This document shows positions 26,378-35,477 of a DNA stretch of 64,000 bases, in pieces. A model generated the notes under the pieces. It saw nothing but the letters and a program-made list of their open reading frames with translations, was not told where the DNA came from and did not search any database. Both the position numbers and the translations under genes were made by a program. The stretch is from Brevibacterium sp. UCMA 11754 (GTDB lineage: Bacteria; Actinomycetota; Actinomycetes; Actinomycetales; Brevibacteriaceae): positions 1 to 64,000 of the forward strand of contig NZ_JACBOT010000006.1 of NCBI RefSeq assembly GCF_021532275.1. Direction: 5' to 3'. Each line of letters begins with the position of its first letter. The stretch's first letter is position 1.

Positions 26378-27788
26378 CGACAGGCCTTTCTTCGGGATAG
26401 CGGTACAGGCGCACCGAGTCCTGCATGGACAGGGCTGCCGCCAGTGTAATCGTACCGAGGCGACCGATGAGCATGATCACGGACAGGCAGTAGAGACCTG
26501 TCTCATTGACGGTGGCAGAGACCCCGGAACTCAACCCGACGGTGCCGAACGCGGAGATCACCTCGAACAGCACCTTGTCCAGCGGCTCGGCGGAGATCTG
26601 GAGCATCGCCAGAGTGCCGATGAAGACGATGATCGCACCCGTGAGGAGAACCGAGATCGAGAGCTTGATCGTCGACGAGGTCAGGCGGCGTCCGAAGACA
26701 TGTACGTCCTGCAGACCGCGGGCCTCGGCATAGGCGGCCAGCACCAGCACGGCCACGGTCGTGACCTTGATGCCGCCGGCCGTCGACGACGAGCCGCCGC
26801 CGATGAACATCATCAGGTCCATGAGCAGGTGCGAAGACTGATTCATATCCGCAATGTCCATGGTCGAGAACCCGCCCGAACGCGGCATCACCGCCATGAA
26901 CAGGACCTCTACGAACGTATGCCCCGCGTTCTTGTCACCCAGAGTATCCGGGTTGGCTGATTCGAAGATGAGGAGGAACAACAGGCCGATGGCCAGGACC
27001 GCGGTCGTCGTCGTCAGTGTCAGCTTCGTGTGCAGGTCCCACTTCCTCGGATGATTCCACTGCATGGCGATCATGAGCACAACGGGGAACCCCAGCGCGC
27101 CGACGAAGACACCGAGCATGAGCAGCGAGAGGATCCACGGGTCCGAGGCGAAATAGGCACCTCCGCCGGGGTGGATCGTGAAGCCGGCGTTGTTGAATGC
27201 CGAGACCGAGTAGAACACCGAATACCAGACGGCGTCGCCGATGCTCTCGCCGCGGATGAGGAACCGGGGGAACATCAGCACGGCAAGAATCGCCTCGGCG
27301 GTGACGATGGTGATCACAACGGTCTTCAGCAGTGTGCCGACCTGGCCCAGATTGAGCGCCGAGGTGGCCTGCTGGGCGATGAGGCGCTGCCTGACTCCCA
27401 GCCTCCGAGAGACCGCCATGCCCAGCACCGAGGCGAGGGTGAGGATACCCAGGCCGCCGACTTGGATTCCGGCGGTGATGACCGAGATCCCGAAGTCTGA
27501 CCAGTAGTTCTCAGTCATCACCGGAGTCAGTCCCGTGACGCAGACAGAGGAGACGGCCACGAATACGGCATTGGCGATCTGCTCGGACTGGGACACCGAA
27601 CCGGGATCGCGCATGCTCGCAGGCAGCATCAGAAGGATCGCGAAGAACGCCACCACCGCGACGAAGGATCCGATCGCCAGGCGAGCCGGCGAGGCAACGG
27701 CGAGGTCGTCGACGAAGTCGCGGACCCACCGGCCAGGGCGCAGGATCCGGTCGAAGCGCTGCGGGGAATTCTTGGACACAAGCTCCAT
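26370..27788 (-). CDS. TrkH/KtrB-family potassium uptake membrane subunit
   Basis: About 472 residues with the four-fold membrane-pore-membrane repeat of the Trk/Ktr superfamily. Filter-like segments are seen, for example VSSVCVTGLTPV, VSAFNNAGFTIHPGG, MPRSGGFSTMDIADM and ISAFGTVGLSSGVS, each with the conserved Gly. The start is uncertain: ATG 27788 is preferred since a longer form from 27833 would invade the divergent acuC promoter. Together with the RCK protein it forms a K+ uptake system. Confidence 0.9.
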   Translation of the reverse strand: MELVSKNSPQRFDRILRPGRWVRDFVDDLAVASPARLAIGSFVAVVAFFAILLMLPASMRDPGSVSQSEQIANAVFVAVSSVCVTGLTPVMTENYWSDFGISVITAGIQVGGLGILTLASVLGMAVSRRLGVRQRLIAQQATSALNLGQVGTLLKTVVITIVTAEAILAVLMFPRFLIRGESIGDAVWYSVFYSVSAFNNAGFTIHPGGGAYFASDPWILSLLMLGVFVGALGFPVVLMIAMQWNHPRKWDLHTKLTLTTTTAVLAIGLLFLLIFESANPDTLGDKNAGHTFVEVLFMAVMPRSGGFSTMDIADMNQSSHLLMDLMMFIGGGSSSTAGGIKVTTVAVLVLAAYAEARGLQDVHVFGRRLTSSTIKLSISVLLTGAIIVFIGTLAMLQISAEPLDKVLFEVISAFGTVGLSSGVSATVNETGLYCLSVIMLIGRLGTITLAAALSMQDSVRLYRYPEERPVVG

Positions 27789-27834
27789 GGTAGATCCCGA
27801 AGCGTGCGAATCTCCGTAGGTGAGCTGTGCCATA

Positions 27835-27840
27835 TAGCAT
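27835..27840 (+). promoter_or_regulatory. Predicted -10, leaderless acuC
   Basis: TAGCAT lies seven bases before the ATG at 27848, within CATATAGCAT. A minus-strand TATATG overlaps it and could serve trkH, making a compact divergent promoter. Confidence 0.5.
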
Positions 27841-27847
27841 GGTGCTC

Positions 27848-29044
27848 ATGGCCGATAGCGATGTATATGTCGTCTGGGACGACGCGGTGACCGGGTACAA
27901 CTTCGGTCCCAGCCATCCCATGCACCCCCTCAGACTTGATCTGACTGCGAAATTGGCCATGGACTTCGGCCTCTTCGACGCCGACAACGTCCATATCCAC
28001 GGTGTCGGTGAGGTCGAAGAGGACACGCTGGCGAATCTCCACGCTGCGGACTTCATCGCCGCGGTGAAGAAGGTCGGCGCCGGCGCCGACCTCAGCGACG
28101 AGGAAGGGAAGAAGTACGGCATCGGCACCGAGGATGTTCCCGGATTCGACAACATGCATGCCGCCTCGGCGATGCTGTTCCAGGGCTCGGTGGCCTCGGC
28201 GCGGGCCATCATCTCCGGGGACTACTCCCACGCCGTGAACTTCACCGGCGGAATGCACCATGCGATGCCGGATCACGCGAGTGGGTTCTGCGTGTACAAC
28301 GACATCGCCGGCGCCATCACCGAATTCCTCAAAGCGGGATACGAGCGCATCGCCTACATCGACCTCGACGCCCACCACGGGGATGGCGTCGAGAAGTTCT
28401 TCTGGGACGACCCTCGGGTGCTCACGGTCTCGATGCACGAATCGGGGAAGTTCCTGTTCCCCGGCTCCGGCTTCCCCGCCGACATCGGCGGACTCCGCGC
28501 GGCCGCCTCGGCGGCGAACATCGCACTGCCGCCGCGCACACTCGACGCGGAATGGCTGCGGGCGTTCGACGCGACGATCCCCGCGATCATCGGCGGATTC
28601 GAACCGCAGATCATCGTGTCCCAGCACGGCTGCGACGGGCACCGCAGTGACCCACTGACACACATGCGACTGAGCGTCGATGCGATGCGGGTGGCCACCG
28701 AATGGGTCCGCGACCTGGCCGCCGAATACACCGAGGGAAAATGGTTGGCGACCGGGGGAGGGGGCTACTCGATCATCGATGTGGTGCCCCGAGCCTGGAC
28801 CAACGTGCTCGCGATCTCCGCAGGGCTCGACATCGATCCAGGTGCCCGCATTCCGGGCCGCTGGGCCAACTACGCGCAGACGAAGACCGGGCGGGAGGCG
28901 CCCCTGTCGATGACCGACGGCTTCGATGGCACATTCACCCGCTGGTCGAACGGGTTCGATCCCGAATCCGAACTCGACCGCGCCGTGATGGGCACCCGCA
29001 AGAACCTGTTCCCGTTCTTCGGCCTCGACGCCTACTTCGACTGA
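27848..29044 (+). CDS. acuC: Acetoin utilization/histone deacetylase-family protein AcuC
   Basis: A 398-residue class I/II deacetylase-like enzyme. The Zn2+ site and charge relay are visible: NFTGGMHHAMPDHASGFC (tandem His), YIDLDAHHGDGVEKFF (Asp, His), VSMHESGKFLFPG and the distal WLATGGGGYSI. In Bacillus, AcuC deacetylates acetyl-CoA synthetase and so activates it; that role would suit the nearby acetate uptake genes, but other protein or polyamine substrates are possible. Its 3' end is duplicated downstream (see repeat at 29029). Confidence 0.92.
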   Translation: MADSDVYVVWDDAVTGYNFGPSHPMHPLRLDLTAKLAMDFGLFDADNVHIHGVGEVEEDTLANLHAADFIAAVKKVGAGADLSDEEGKKYGIGTEDVPGFDNMHAASAMLFQGSVASARAIISGDYSHAVNFTGGMHHAMPDHASGFCVYNDIAGAITEFLKAGYERIAYIDLDAHHGDGVEKFFWDDPRVLTVSMHESGKFLFPGSGFPADIGGLRAAASAANIALPPRTLDAEWLRAFDATIPAIIGGFEPQIIVSQHGCDGHRSDPLTHMRLSVDAMRVATEWVRDLAAEYTEGKWLATGGGGYSIIDVVPRAWTNVLAISAGLDIDPGARIPGRWANYAQTKTGREAPLSMTDGFDGTFTRWSNGFDPESELDRAVMGTRKNLFPFFGLDAYFD

Positions 29045-29097
29045 AGCCAGTCGCCTACTTCGACTGAAGTCGGCCGCCAGCTTCGACTGAGGCTCAC
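29029..29097 (+). repeat. 23-bp tandem repeat x3 copying the acuC stop region
   Basis: Units start at 29029, 29052 and 29075 with an exact 23-bp period. Units 1 and 2 share CGCCTACTTCGACTGAAG; unit 3 is diverged (CGCCAGCTTCGACTGAGG). Unit 1 contains the last acuC codons and its TGA, so the array is a duplication of the gene end. Confidence 0.85.
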
Positions 29098-29189
29098 GTC
29101 CTCCGGGATCGCGAGACCGCCAATCCGCGGATCGAGGAAGCGGCGCTGTGGATCTGGACACAGTTTTGGGAAAGCAGAGGCCCAAGCGA

Positions 29190-29195
29190 TAGAAT
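29190..29195 (+). promoter_or_regulatory. Predicted -10 of the bS22 gene
   Basis: TAGAAT, about 68 bases before the bS22 start, is the best promoter match between acuC and bS22. Confidence 0.35.
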
Positions 29196-29262
29196 TGCAC
29201 GGTTAGTTCAAAGGGTGGGCACCAGATGTTCACCTCCACCGACGATCACAAGGGGTACCCGC

Positions 29263-29361
29263 GTGGGCTCAGTCATCAAGAAGCGCCGCAAGCGTATGTC
29301 GAAGAAGAAGCACCGTAAGCAGCTTCGCAAGACACGTCACCAGCGTCGCAACAAGAAGTAA
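29263..29361 (+). CDS. Small ribosomal protein bS22 (AURKAIP1/COX24 domain)
   Basis: A 32-residue, extremely basic protein beginning MGSVIKKRRKRMSKKKHRK and ending in QRRNKK. This is the near-invariant actinobacterial AURKAIP1-type peptide found on mycobacterial 70S ribosomes near the decoding region. GTG at 29263 with AAGGGG eight bases upstream. It is usually too short for automatic gene callers. A strong terminator follows directly, so it is expressed as its own unit. Confidence 0.93.
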   Translation: MGSVIKKRRKRMSKKKHRKQLRKTRHQRRNKK

Positions 29362-29381
29362 GACCGGACACGGTCCTACGC

Positions 29382-29414
29382 CCCCGCTCGAATCTGAATT
29401 CGGCGGGGTTTGTT
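29382..29414 (+). terminator. Rho-independent terminator after bS22
   Basis: CCCCGC-T-CGAAT, loop CTGA, ATTCG-GCGGGG, then TTTGTT. This is an 11-bp stem with a single bulged T and a T-rich tail, 21 bases after the bS22 stop. It is the clearest intrinsic terminator in the window. Confidence 0.85.
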
Positions 29415-29436
29415 GTCGCCCGATGAGGAGTGCGCA

Positions 29437-29682
29437 GTGGTCACATTGACCTTCCTGACACGCGCCGACTGCCACCTGTGCGAGACCGCAAGGGATGCCA
29501 TCGCCGAGGCTGTGGCCGGCAGAGACGTCAGCGTGAGTGAGGTCGACATCGATACCGATGATGATCTTGCCGGACAGTACAGCTGGGATGTCCCAGTGGT
29601 TCTGCTCAACGGCCGGCAGCACAGCTTCCATCGGGTCGATTCGGGCCGGCTGTCGAGAGCCCTTGAGGCTCTGGGCGCATGA
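29437..29682 (+). CDS. Glutaredoxin-like thiol-disulfide protein
   Basis: An 81-residue thioredoxin-fold protein with the redox motif CHLC (Cys12, Cys15) after strand TLTFLTRAD, and the cis-Pro region SWDVPVVLLNGRQ. It is of the DUF836/glutaredoxin-like type and lacks a longer C-terminal helix. The GTG start is supported by GAGGAG seven bases upstream. It precedes rex, and the same neighbourhood (glutaredoxin, hemA) is known in mycobacteria. Possible roles are disulfide reduction linked to heme or respiratory enzymes. Confidence 0.85.
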   Translation: MVTLTFLTRADCHLCETARDAIAEAVAGRDVSVSEVDIDTDDDLAGQYSWDVPVVLLNGRQHSFHRVDSGRLSRALEALGA

Positions 29683-29709
29683 GATCGTTTGAAGGAGTGA
29701 CGCGTTTTC

Positions 29710-30405
29710 GTGGGCGAGATTCTGTCCGCCAACAGCATTGAGGGTGTCGTCCGCAAGGACGTGCCCGAACGCGTCATCTCCCGACTCCCGATCTACCTGC
29801 AGACGGTTGAGACGATCGCTGCAACGGGTCAGTCAACGATCTCCTCGGAGGCGTTGGCGGCCCGCAGCGGTGTGTCGCCGTCGATTCTGCGCAAGGACCT
29901 GTCCCAGCTGGGACGCTCGGGTCGGCGCGGGGTCGGTTACTCCTGTGAAGATCTCGCCTCGACTCTGCGAACATTCCTCGGTCTCGACCGGTCACGCACC
30001 GTTGCCATCATCGGCGCCGGTCGTCTGGGCTCAGCCCTGGCAGACTACGCAGGATTCAAACGCCGCGGACTTTCACTCACCGCAATCTTCGACACCGATG
30101 AGGCCAAGATCGGAACCGTGATCGGCGCTCTGCCGGTCTCAGACCTCACCGAACTTGCCACCTGGCCCGAGGACATCGACCTCGTCGTCATGGCAGTACC
30201 CGCATCCGCGGCACCGGCGGCGGCGCACATCGCCGCCGAGGCAGGCGTGCGCGGGATCCTGAACTTCGCACCCACCGTGCTCGACGCCCCGGATTCGATC
30301 CGTGTGCATCAAGTCGATCTGGCCAGTGAGCTGCAAGTACTCGCATACTATTCGGCGCTAGATTCGGCACCGCTCAACCCAGGTTTTGAGGAGCACAGGA
30401 ATTGA
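29710..30405 (+). CDS. rex: Redox-sensing transcriptional repressor Rex
   Basis: A 231-residue repressor that senses the NADH/NAD+ ratio. The N-terminal winged helix (about 1-80; SSEALAARSGVSPSILRKDLSQLG) precedes a Rossmann domain with AIIGAGRLGSALADY (about 97-112) and the downstream VVMAVPASAAP segment. GTG start with GAAGGAG upstream. As in Streptomyces, it heads a rex-hem operon; it overlaps hemA by TTGA. I found no clear Rex operator (TGTGAA-N-TTCACA type) just upstream, so autoregulation is not demonstrated. Confidence 0.94.
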   Translation: MGEILSANSIEGVVRKDVPERVISRLPIYLQTVETIAATGQSTISSEALAARSGVSPSILRKDLSQLGRSGRRGVGYSCEDLASTLRTFLGLDRSRTVAIIGAGRLGSALADYAGFKRRGLSLTAIFDTDEAKIGTVIGALPVSDLTELATWPEDIDLVVMAVPASAAPAAAHIAAEAGVRGILNFAPTVLDAPDSIRVHQVDLASELQVLAYYSALDSAPLNPGFEEHRN

Positions 30406-32879
30406 CTCTCTTGGTTCTCGGCATTTCCCATCAGTCGGCCCCGATCGACATGTTGGACGCCCTCGCATTCGGCACCGGTGAGGTCGGAGCACTGCGCACC
30501 GACGCTTTGGCCGGCGATAATGTGGAGGGACTCGCGGTTCTCTCGACATGCAACCGCCTGGAGCTCATCGCCGATGTCACCGCCTTCCACGGAGGCCTCG
30601 CCGATCTCGGCAATGCCCTCGTCTCCTCCATCGACAAGGAATGGCAGGACATCGCCGGGCACTTCTACGCCCACTACGATGCTCAGGCCCTGGAGCACTT
30701 GCTCAAGGTCTCCTGCGGTCTCGATTCGATGGCGATCGGCGAAGCCCAGATCCTGGGACAGCTGCGCTCGACATTCACCGAGTCGCTGTCGGCGGGAGCA
30801 CTGACCTCCGACCTCTCGCATGCACTGCAGCAGAGCCTGCGGGTGGGCAAGCGCGCCCATTCGGAGACCGGACTCGATGAGGTCGCCCGCTCTCTCTTCA
30901 GCGCCGCCCTCGAAGCCGCCCAAGCCCACATCGGATCTCTGCGGGCCGCGAATGCGCTGGTCATCGGTGCCGGCGCCATGTCGGGCCTCGTCGTCTCGGG
31001 CCTGCACAAGGAGGGCGTGGCGCAGACCACGGTGCTCAACCGGACCGTGGACAAGGCAGAGCGCCTCGTCGCCGAGGTGGGCGGCCGTGCCCGCGAACTG
31101 ACCTCCCGGATACTCGCCGAGGAGATCGCCGACGCCGACCTCATCATCTCCTGCACCGGTGCCCGGGAAGTCGTGGTCACCCGTGAGGACATACAGGCCG
31201 GTCTGTCCCAGAACCCCAAGGGCGCAGCGAACAAGGCCTTTGTCGATCTCGCCCTGCCCCACGACATCGACCCCACGGTGCGCGAGTTCGAACACGTCGC
31301 GCTCTTCGGCCTCGCCGAGATCCGAACTATGCTCACCAGCTCCGCGAACCAGCGTGACGCTGCGGTCGTCGAAACCGTCGAATCGGTGCGTGCGATCATT
31401 CAGGAAGAGCTGGCCAAGCTCGAGACCGGTGCCAAGGAACGATCGGTCGCCCCCACAGTCACGGCGCTGCGCAGCCACGCCAAGGATGTTCTCGCCGCGG
31501 AGACGAAGCGTCTGGAGAAGAAGATCGGCGCCGATGTCGATGACAAGGCCTTCGCTGAGATCCGCAAGTCCCTGCATCGTGTGGCAGAGAAGCTGATCCA
31601 CACGCCGACGGTCAAGGTCAAGGAACTGGCCGTCACGGACTCCGACGTCGACTACGCGCAGGCGCTGATGCAGCTCTTCGACCTGCCGACGAACAAGGTC
31701 GCGCACTCGATCGCGAAGCCAGAGACCAAGATCGCCACGGCCTCGAGCGCGAATCACGTTGAGGCCGACGGTGTGCGTCCCGTTGCCGACCACACCCTCG
31801 ACATCGTCGAACCCGAGCACTTCTCCGGTCGCACGATCCGCCTGGGCACTCGCCGCTCGAAGCTCGCACGCTCCCAGTCCACGGCGATCGCCCACCAGCT
31901 GGCGGCACTGACCGGCTGGCGCGTTGAGATCGTCGAGGTCGTGACCGAGGGCGACGTCAACATGTCGCCCCTGACCGGATTCGGCGGCACCGGCGTCTTC
32001 GTCTCCGCCGTCCGACAGGCTCTCCACCAGGGCAAGATCGACATTGCAGTGCATTCGCTCAAGGACCTGCCCACCACCCCCGAGGTCGGCATCCAGATGG
32101 CTGCGATCCCGCCCCGGGTCGATCCCGCCGATGTCCTCATCGGCCGGGACGGTCTGAGCTTTGCGGATCTGCCCGCAGGCAGCGTCGTCGGCACCGGCTC
32201 CCCGCGCCGTGCCGTGCAGCTGCGCGCCGCACGACCCGACATCGAGGTCCGCGGAGTGCGCGGAAACGTCGACACGCGCATCGCCCACGTCCGTGATGGA
32301 CGACTCGATGCCGTCGTGCTGGCCGCGGCCGGAGTCCGTCGCATCGGCCGCTTGGCCGAGGCTACCGATTCCCTCGACTTCGACACGATGCTTCCCGCCC
32401 CGGGGCAGGGGGCTTTGGCCATCGAGACGAGGGGCGCTGACAGCCCTTATGCCCTCGACAACGAGGTCATGGCTGCAGATGCCGAGGTCCGCGATCAGCT
32501 CAAGCGCCTCCACGATGAGACCACCGACCTGGCCGTGACCTGTGAGAGGGCGATCCTGTCCCGCGCGGAGGCCGGATGTTCTGCCCCCATCGGTGCGCTG
32601 GCCACAATCCAGGGCTCGGACTTCGTTGTCGACGCGGTCATGGCCGATGACGACGGAAACCTCGCCCGCACTCGCCAGAGCGCCCCACTGCCCATGACTC
32701 CGGACGTAGATCTGGACTCGGGCAGCGCGAATCAGCTGTCGATCACAGGCAAGGAGCTCGCTCGGCTCGCCGACGAACTCGGCACCGCAGCGGCAGAAGA
32801 TCTGTTGGGGCAGCTCGGCATCGATCCCGCGCAGTCTGCGGATCACCTCACCCCTGTCAAAGTTCAGGAGCAGGTATGA
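30402..32879 (+). CDS. hemA-hemC: Fused glutamyl-tRNA reductase / porphobilinogen deaminase
   Basis: A single 825-residue frame covers two heme enzymes. Residues about 1-430 are GluTR: GISHQSAP, the catalytic Cys50 in STCNRLE, GEAQILGQ, NADPH loop VIGAGAMSGLVV and a C-terminal dimerisation region. After a linker (about 440-470), residues 475-825 are hydroxymethylbilane synthase: RLGTRRSKLARSQ, HSLKDLPT, GTGSPRR, GNVDTR, LPAPGQGALAIE and the dipyrromethane cofactor Cys726 in EAGCSAPIGALA. Both halves look intact. TTG start overlapping rex, GAGGAG-rich upstream. The fusion may channel early tetrapyrrole synthesis only indirectly, since HemL and HemB act between the two steps. Confidence 0.94.
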   Translation: MTLLVLGISHQSAPIDMLDALAFGTGEVGALRTDALAGDNVEGLAVLSTCNRLELIADVTAFHGGLADLGNALVSSIDKEWQDIAGHFYAHYDAQALEHLLKVSCGLDSMAIGEAQILGQLRSTFTESLSAGALTSDLSHALQQSLRVGKRAHSETGLDEVARSLFSAALEAAQAHIGSLRAANALVIGAGAMSGLVVSGLHKEGVAQTTVLNRTVDKAERLVAEVGGRARELTSRILAEEIADADLIISCTGAREVVVTREDIQAGLSQNPKGAANKAFVDLALPHDIDPTVREFEHVALFGLAEIRTMLTSSANQRDAAVVETVESVRAIIQEELAKLETGAKERSVAPTVTALRSHAKDVLAAETKRLEKKIGADVDDKAFAEIRKSLHRVAEKLIHTPTVKVKELAVTDSDVDYAQALMQLFDLPTNKVAHSIAKPETKIATASSANHVEADGVRPVADHTLDIVEPEHFSGRTIRLGTRRSKLARSQSTAIAHQLAALTGWRVEIVEVVTEGDVNMSPLTGFGGTGVFVSAVRQALHQGKIDIAVHSLKDLPTTPEVGIQMAAIPPRVDPADVLIGRDGLSFADLPAGSVVGTGSPRRAVQLRAARPDIEVRGVRGNVDTRIAHVRDGRLDAVVLAAAGVRRIGRLAEATDSLDFDTMLPAPGQGALAIETRGADSPYALDNEVMAADAEVRDQLKRLHDETTDLAVTCERAILSRAEAGCSAPIGALATIQGSDFVVDAVMADDDGNLARTRQSAPLPMTPDVDLDSGSANQLSITGKELARLADELGTAAAEDLLGQLGIDPAQSADHLTPVKVQEQV

Positions 32880-34468
32880 CAACAGGCCAAATCCAGCCCC
32901 GACGTCTTCTGCCCGCCTCACCTCGCGTCGTCTTCGTCGGCAGCGGTCCCGGTGAGTCGGGTCTGATGACGATCCGCGGCGCCGACATCCTCGCGAACGC
33001 CGAGATCGTCGTCTACGACACCCACGTGCATTCGGAGATCGTCACCGCTTACGTGCCTCAGGCCACGGAGATCATCGAAGCTGCTCAGCTCGGTGCGACC
33101 GCTTCCACACGGGGACGCAAGCTCGCCGAGTTGGCTCGTCCCGACAAGACCGTCGTGCGGTTGAGCTCCGATGACGGGATCATCTTCACCCCGACCACGG
33201 CCGAAGCCGCTGTCTGCCGCAAGGCCGACGTCGACGTCGAGATCGTGCCCGGAGTCGGACTTTCGGCGGCCACCTCCGCCTACACCGGCACAGCGCTGAC
33301 GACAAACCGAGTGCGTTCGGTCCGCTTCATCGAGGCAGGCCCGCAGACGCACGTCGACGTGTCTCGGCACCGCAACACCACCCACGTGCTCACGGGCACG
33401 ACAGCCGATCACGAACAGGCGATCCGCGCTCTGCTCGACGACGGCTGGGATGAGAACACGAAGGTGCTCCTGGGCTGGGGCATCTCCACAACCGATCAGA
33501 CGAGTGTGGAGACCACTCTGGGGCAAGCCCTGACGATGGCGCAGTCCGGCGGAGATCGTATGGTGGTCATCATGGGACAGGGAGTGGAATCGCGAGGCGC
33601 ACTCAGCTGGTTCGAGACCAAGCCGCTCTTCGGATGGCAGGTCCTCATCCCGCGGACGAAGGAACAGGGCACCTCCACCGCCGAGGCGCTGGGGGAGTTG
33701 GGTGCTGTCGGCACCGTTGTCCCCACGATCGCCGTTCAGCCCCCGCGCACGCCGACCCAGATGGAGAAGGCGATCCGGGGCCTCGTCGACGGATCCTACG
33801 AATGGGTGGGCTTCACCTCGGTCAACGCCGTCCGCGCCGTGCGCATGTGGTTCGAGGACTTCGGTCTCGACTCCCGCTCACTCTCCGGTGTCAAGGTTGC
33901 GGCCGTCGGCGGTCGCACCGCCGCTTCACTCATCGACTGGGGAATCACCCCCGACCTCGTCCCCGACGGAGAACACTCGGCCCGTGGCCTCGCTGCGGCC
34001 TGGCCGGACTACGTCGACGACATCGATCCGATGAACACGGTGCTCCTGCCGCGCGCCGACATCGCCACCGAGGTGCTCGTGGCCGGACTCCTGGAGAAGG
34101 GTTGGGACCCGGACGACGTCACGGCCTACCGCACCGTGCGCGCCTCGCCGCCTCCGGCTCCCATTCGGGAAGCCATCAAGGCCGGTGACTTCGACGCCTT
34201 CCTCTTCACGTCCTCCTCCACGGTGCGCAACCTCGTCGGGATTGCCGGAAAACCGGCAGCCACCTCGGTGATCTGCTGCATCGGACCTGCCACGGCGAAC
34301 ACCGCGGCCGAACATGGCCTGCGGGTCGACGTCCTCGCCGAGGAAGCCAACCTCACCTCCCTCATCGACGGATTGGTCGAATTCGCGATGTCCGCACGCG
34401 AAGACGACCTGGCGGCGGGGACCACCCCGACGCGCCCCAGCCAGAAGCGCCGCAGAAAGAAGGCCTAA
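32876..34468 (+). CDS. hemD: Uroporphyrinogen-III synthase fused to degenerate SUMT-like domain
   Basis: 530 residues. The C-terminal part (about 250-500; [60 protein letters not shown]) is uroporphyrinogen-III synthase. The N-terminal part (about 15-240) resembles uroporphyrinogen-III C-methyltransferase ([39 protein letters not shown]), but the usual GGDPFVFGR is replaced by [10 protein letters not shown], so methyltransferase activity is doubtful. A Lys/Arg-rich tail ends the protein. It overlaps the hemA-hemC fusion by ATGA. Similar fused HemD proteins occur in other actinobacteria. Confidence 0.9.
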   Translation: MTTGQIQPRRLLPASPRVVFVGSGPGESGLMTIRGADILANAEIVVYDTHVHSEIVTAYVPQATEIIEAAQLGATASTRGRKLAELARPDKTVVRLSSDDGIIFTPTTAEAAVCRKADVDVEIVPGVGLSAATSAYTGTALTTNRVRSVRFIEAGPQTHVDVSRHRNTTHVLTGTTADHEQAIRALLDDGWDENTKVLLGWGISTTDQTSVETTLGQALTMAQSGGDRMVVIMGQGVESRGALSWFETKPLFGWQVLIPRTKEQGTSTAEALGELGAVGTVVPTIAVQPPRTPTQMEKAIRGLVDGSYEWVGFTSVNAVRAVRMWFEDFGLDSRSLSGVKVAAVGGRTAASLIDWGITPDLVPDGEHSARGLAAAWPDYVDDIDPMNTVLLPRADIATEVLVAGLLEKGWDPDDVTAYRTVRASPPPAPIREAIKAGDFDAFLFTSSSTVRNLVGIAGKPAATSVICCIGPATANTAAEHGLRVDVLAEEANLTSLIDGLVEFAMSAREDDLAAGTTPTRPSQKRRRKKA

Positions 34469-34469
34469 C

Positions 34470-35477
34470 ATGACATTGGTCCCCGGAACCGTTCGGCCCC
34501 GCCGCCTGCGGACGACACCGGCCTTGCGCCGGCTCGTCTCCGAGTCGCGCCTGCACCCAGCCGAACTCATCCTGCCCATGTTCGTCAAGGAGACGCTGAG
34601 CGAACCGGCCCCGCTGACCAGCATGCCCGGCGTCGTCCAGCACACCCTGGATTCCCTGCTCGAGGCGGCCAACGAGGCTGTGGACGCCGGTGTCGGCGGA
34701 CTGATGCTGTTCGGAATTCCGGAGCACAAGGACAATGACGGCTCCCAGGCTGATGATCCCGAGGGCATCCTCAACCGAGCGTTGACGCTGCTGCGGGACA
34801 ACCTCGGCGATACGACGGTCGTCATGGCCGATCTGTGCCTCGACGAGTTCACCTCTCACGGACACTGCGGAGTCCTCGATTCCGCGGGCGGCGTCGACAA
34901 CGACGCAACTCTGACGCGCTACGCCTCAATGGCCGTGGCGCAGGCTCGCGCCGGAGCCCACGTGGTGGGACTGTCCGGGATGATGGACGGACAGGTCGCG
35001 GCCTGCCGGGAGGCATTGGACCTCGAAGGCTTCACCGACGTCGTCGTGATGGCCTATTCCGCAAAATACGCTTCGGCGTTCTTCGGTCCGTTCCGCGAGG
35101 CCGTGGATTCGGAGCTCCAAGGCGACCGCAAGACCTACCAGCAGGACCCCGCGAACGGCCGCGAGGCAATGCGCGAACTCGACCTCGACCTGGCCGAAGG
35201 TGCCGACATCGTCATGGTCAAGCCCGGCATGCCCTACCTTGACGTCCTCGCCGAGGTGGCCTGTGAGTCGCCGGTGCCCGTGTGGGCCTACCAGGTGTCG
35301 GGGGAGTACGCGATGATCGAATTCGCGGCCTCCGCCGGCGCCATCGAACGCGAACGCGCCATCGAGGAATCCCTCATCGCCTTCAAGCGTGCCGGAGCCG
35401 ACGCGATCCTCACCTACTGGGCCACAGAGGTCGCGCAGCGACTGACCTCGCAGACGCAGGACGGGGCACTGCGATGA
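34470..35477 (+). CDS. hemB: Delta-aminolevulinic acid dehydratase (porphobilinogen synthase)
   Basis: A 335-residue enzyme that condenses two 5-aminolevulinate molecules. The Schiff-base lysines are in [12 protein letters not shown] (about Lys198) and [10 protein letters not shown] (about Lys250). The metal site [16 protein letters not shown] has Cys at two of three usual zinc positions with Asp at the middle one, the actinobacterial pattern. ATG at 34470 follows the hemD stop by one base; the longer open frame upstream lies in hemD. The end overlaps the MarR gene by ATGA. Confidence 0.95.
   Translation: MTLVPGTVRPRRLRTTPALRRLVSESRLHPAELILPMFVKETLSEPAPLTSMPGVVQHTLDSLLEAANEAVDAGVGGLMLFGIPEHKDNDGSQADDPEGILNRALTLLRDNLGDTTVVMADLCLDEFTSHGHCGVLDSAGGVDNDATLTRYASMAVAQARAGAHVVGLSGMMDGQVAACREALDLEGFTDVVVMAYSAKYASAFFGPFREAVDSELQGDRKTYQQDPANGREAMRELDLDLAEGADIVMVKPGMPYLDVLAEVACESPVPVWAYQVSGEYAMIEFAASAGAIERERAIEESLIAFKRAGADAILTYWATEVAQRLTSQTQDGALR

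Noticed and set aside
29700..29710. Rex operator just upstream of rex
   Set aside because: No TGTGAA/TTCACA-type palindrome was found in the gap between the bS22 terminator and rex.
30348..32921. 857-codon open frame opposite the hemA-hemC fusion
   Set aside because: It mirrors the codon bias of a high-GC gene on the other strand; the plus-strand protein has complete catalytic motifs while the minus-strand translation has none.
34314..34469. N-terminal extension of HemB from 34314
   Set aside because: It would overlap hemD by 155 bases and gives low-complexity sequence; ATG 34470 yields a family-typical N terminus.
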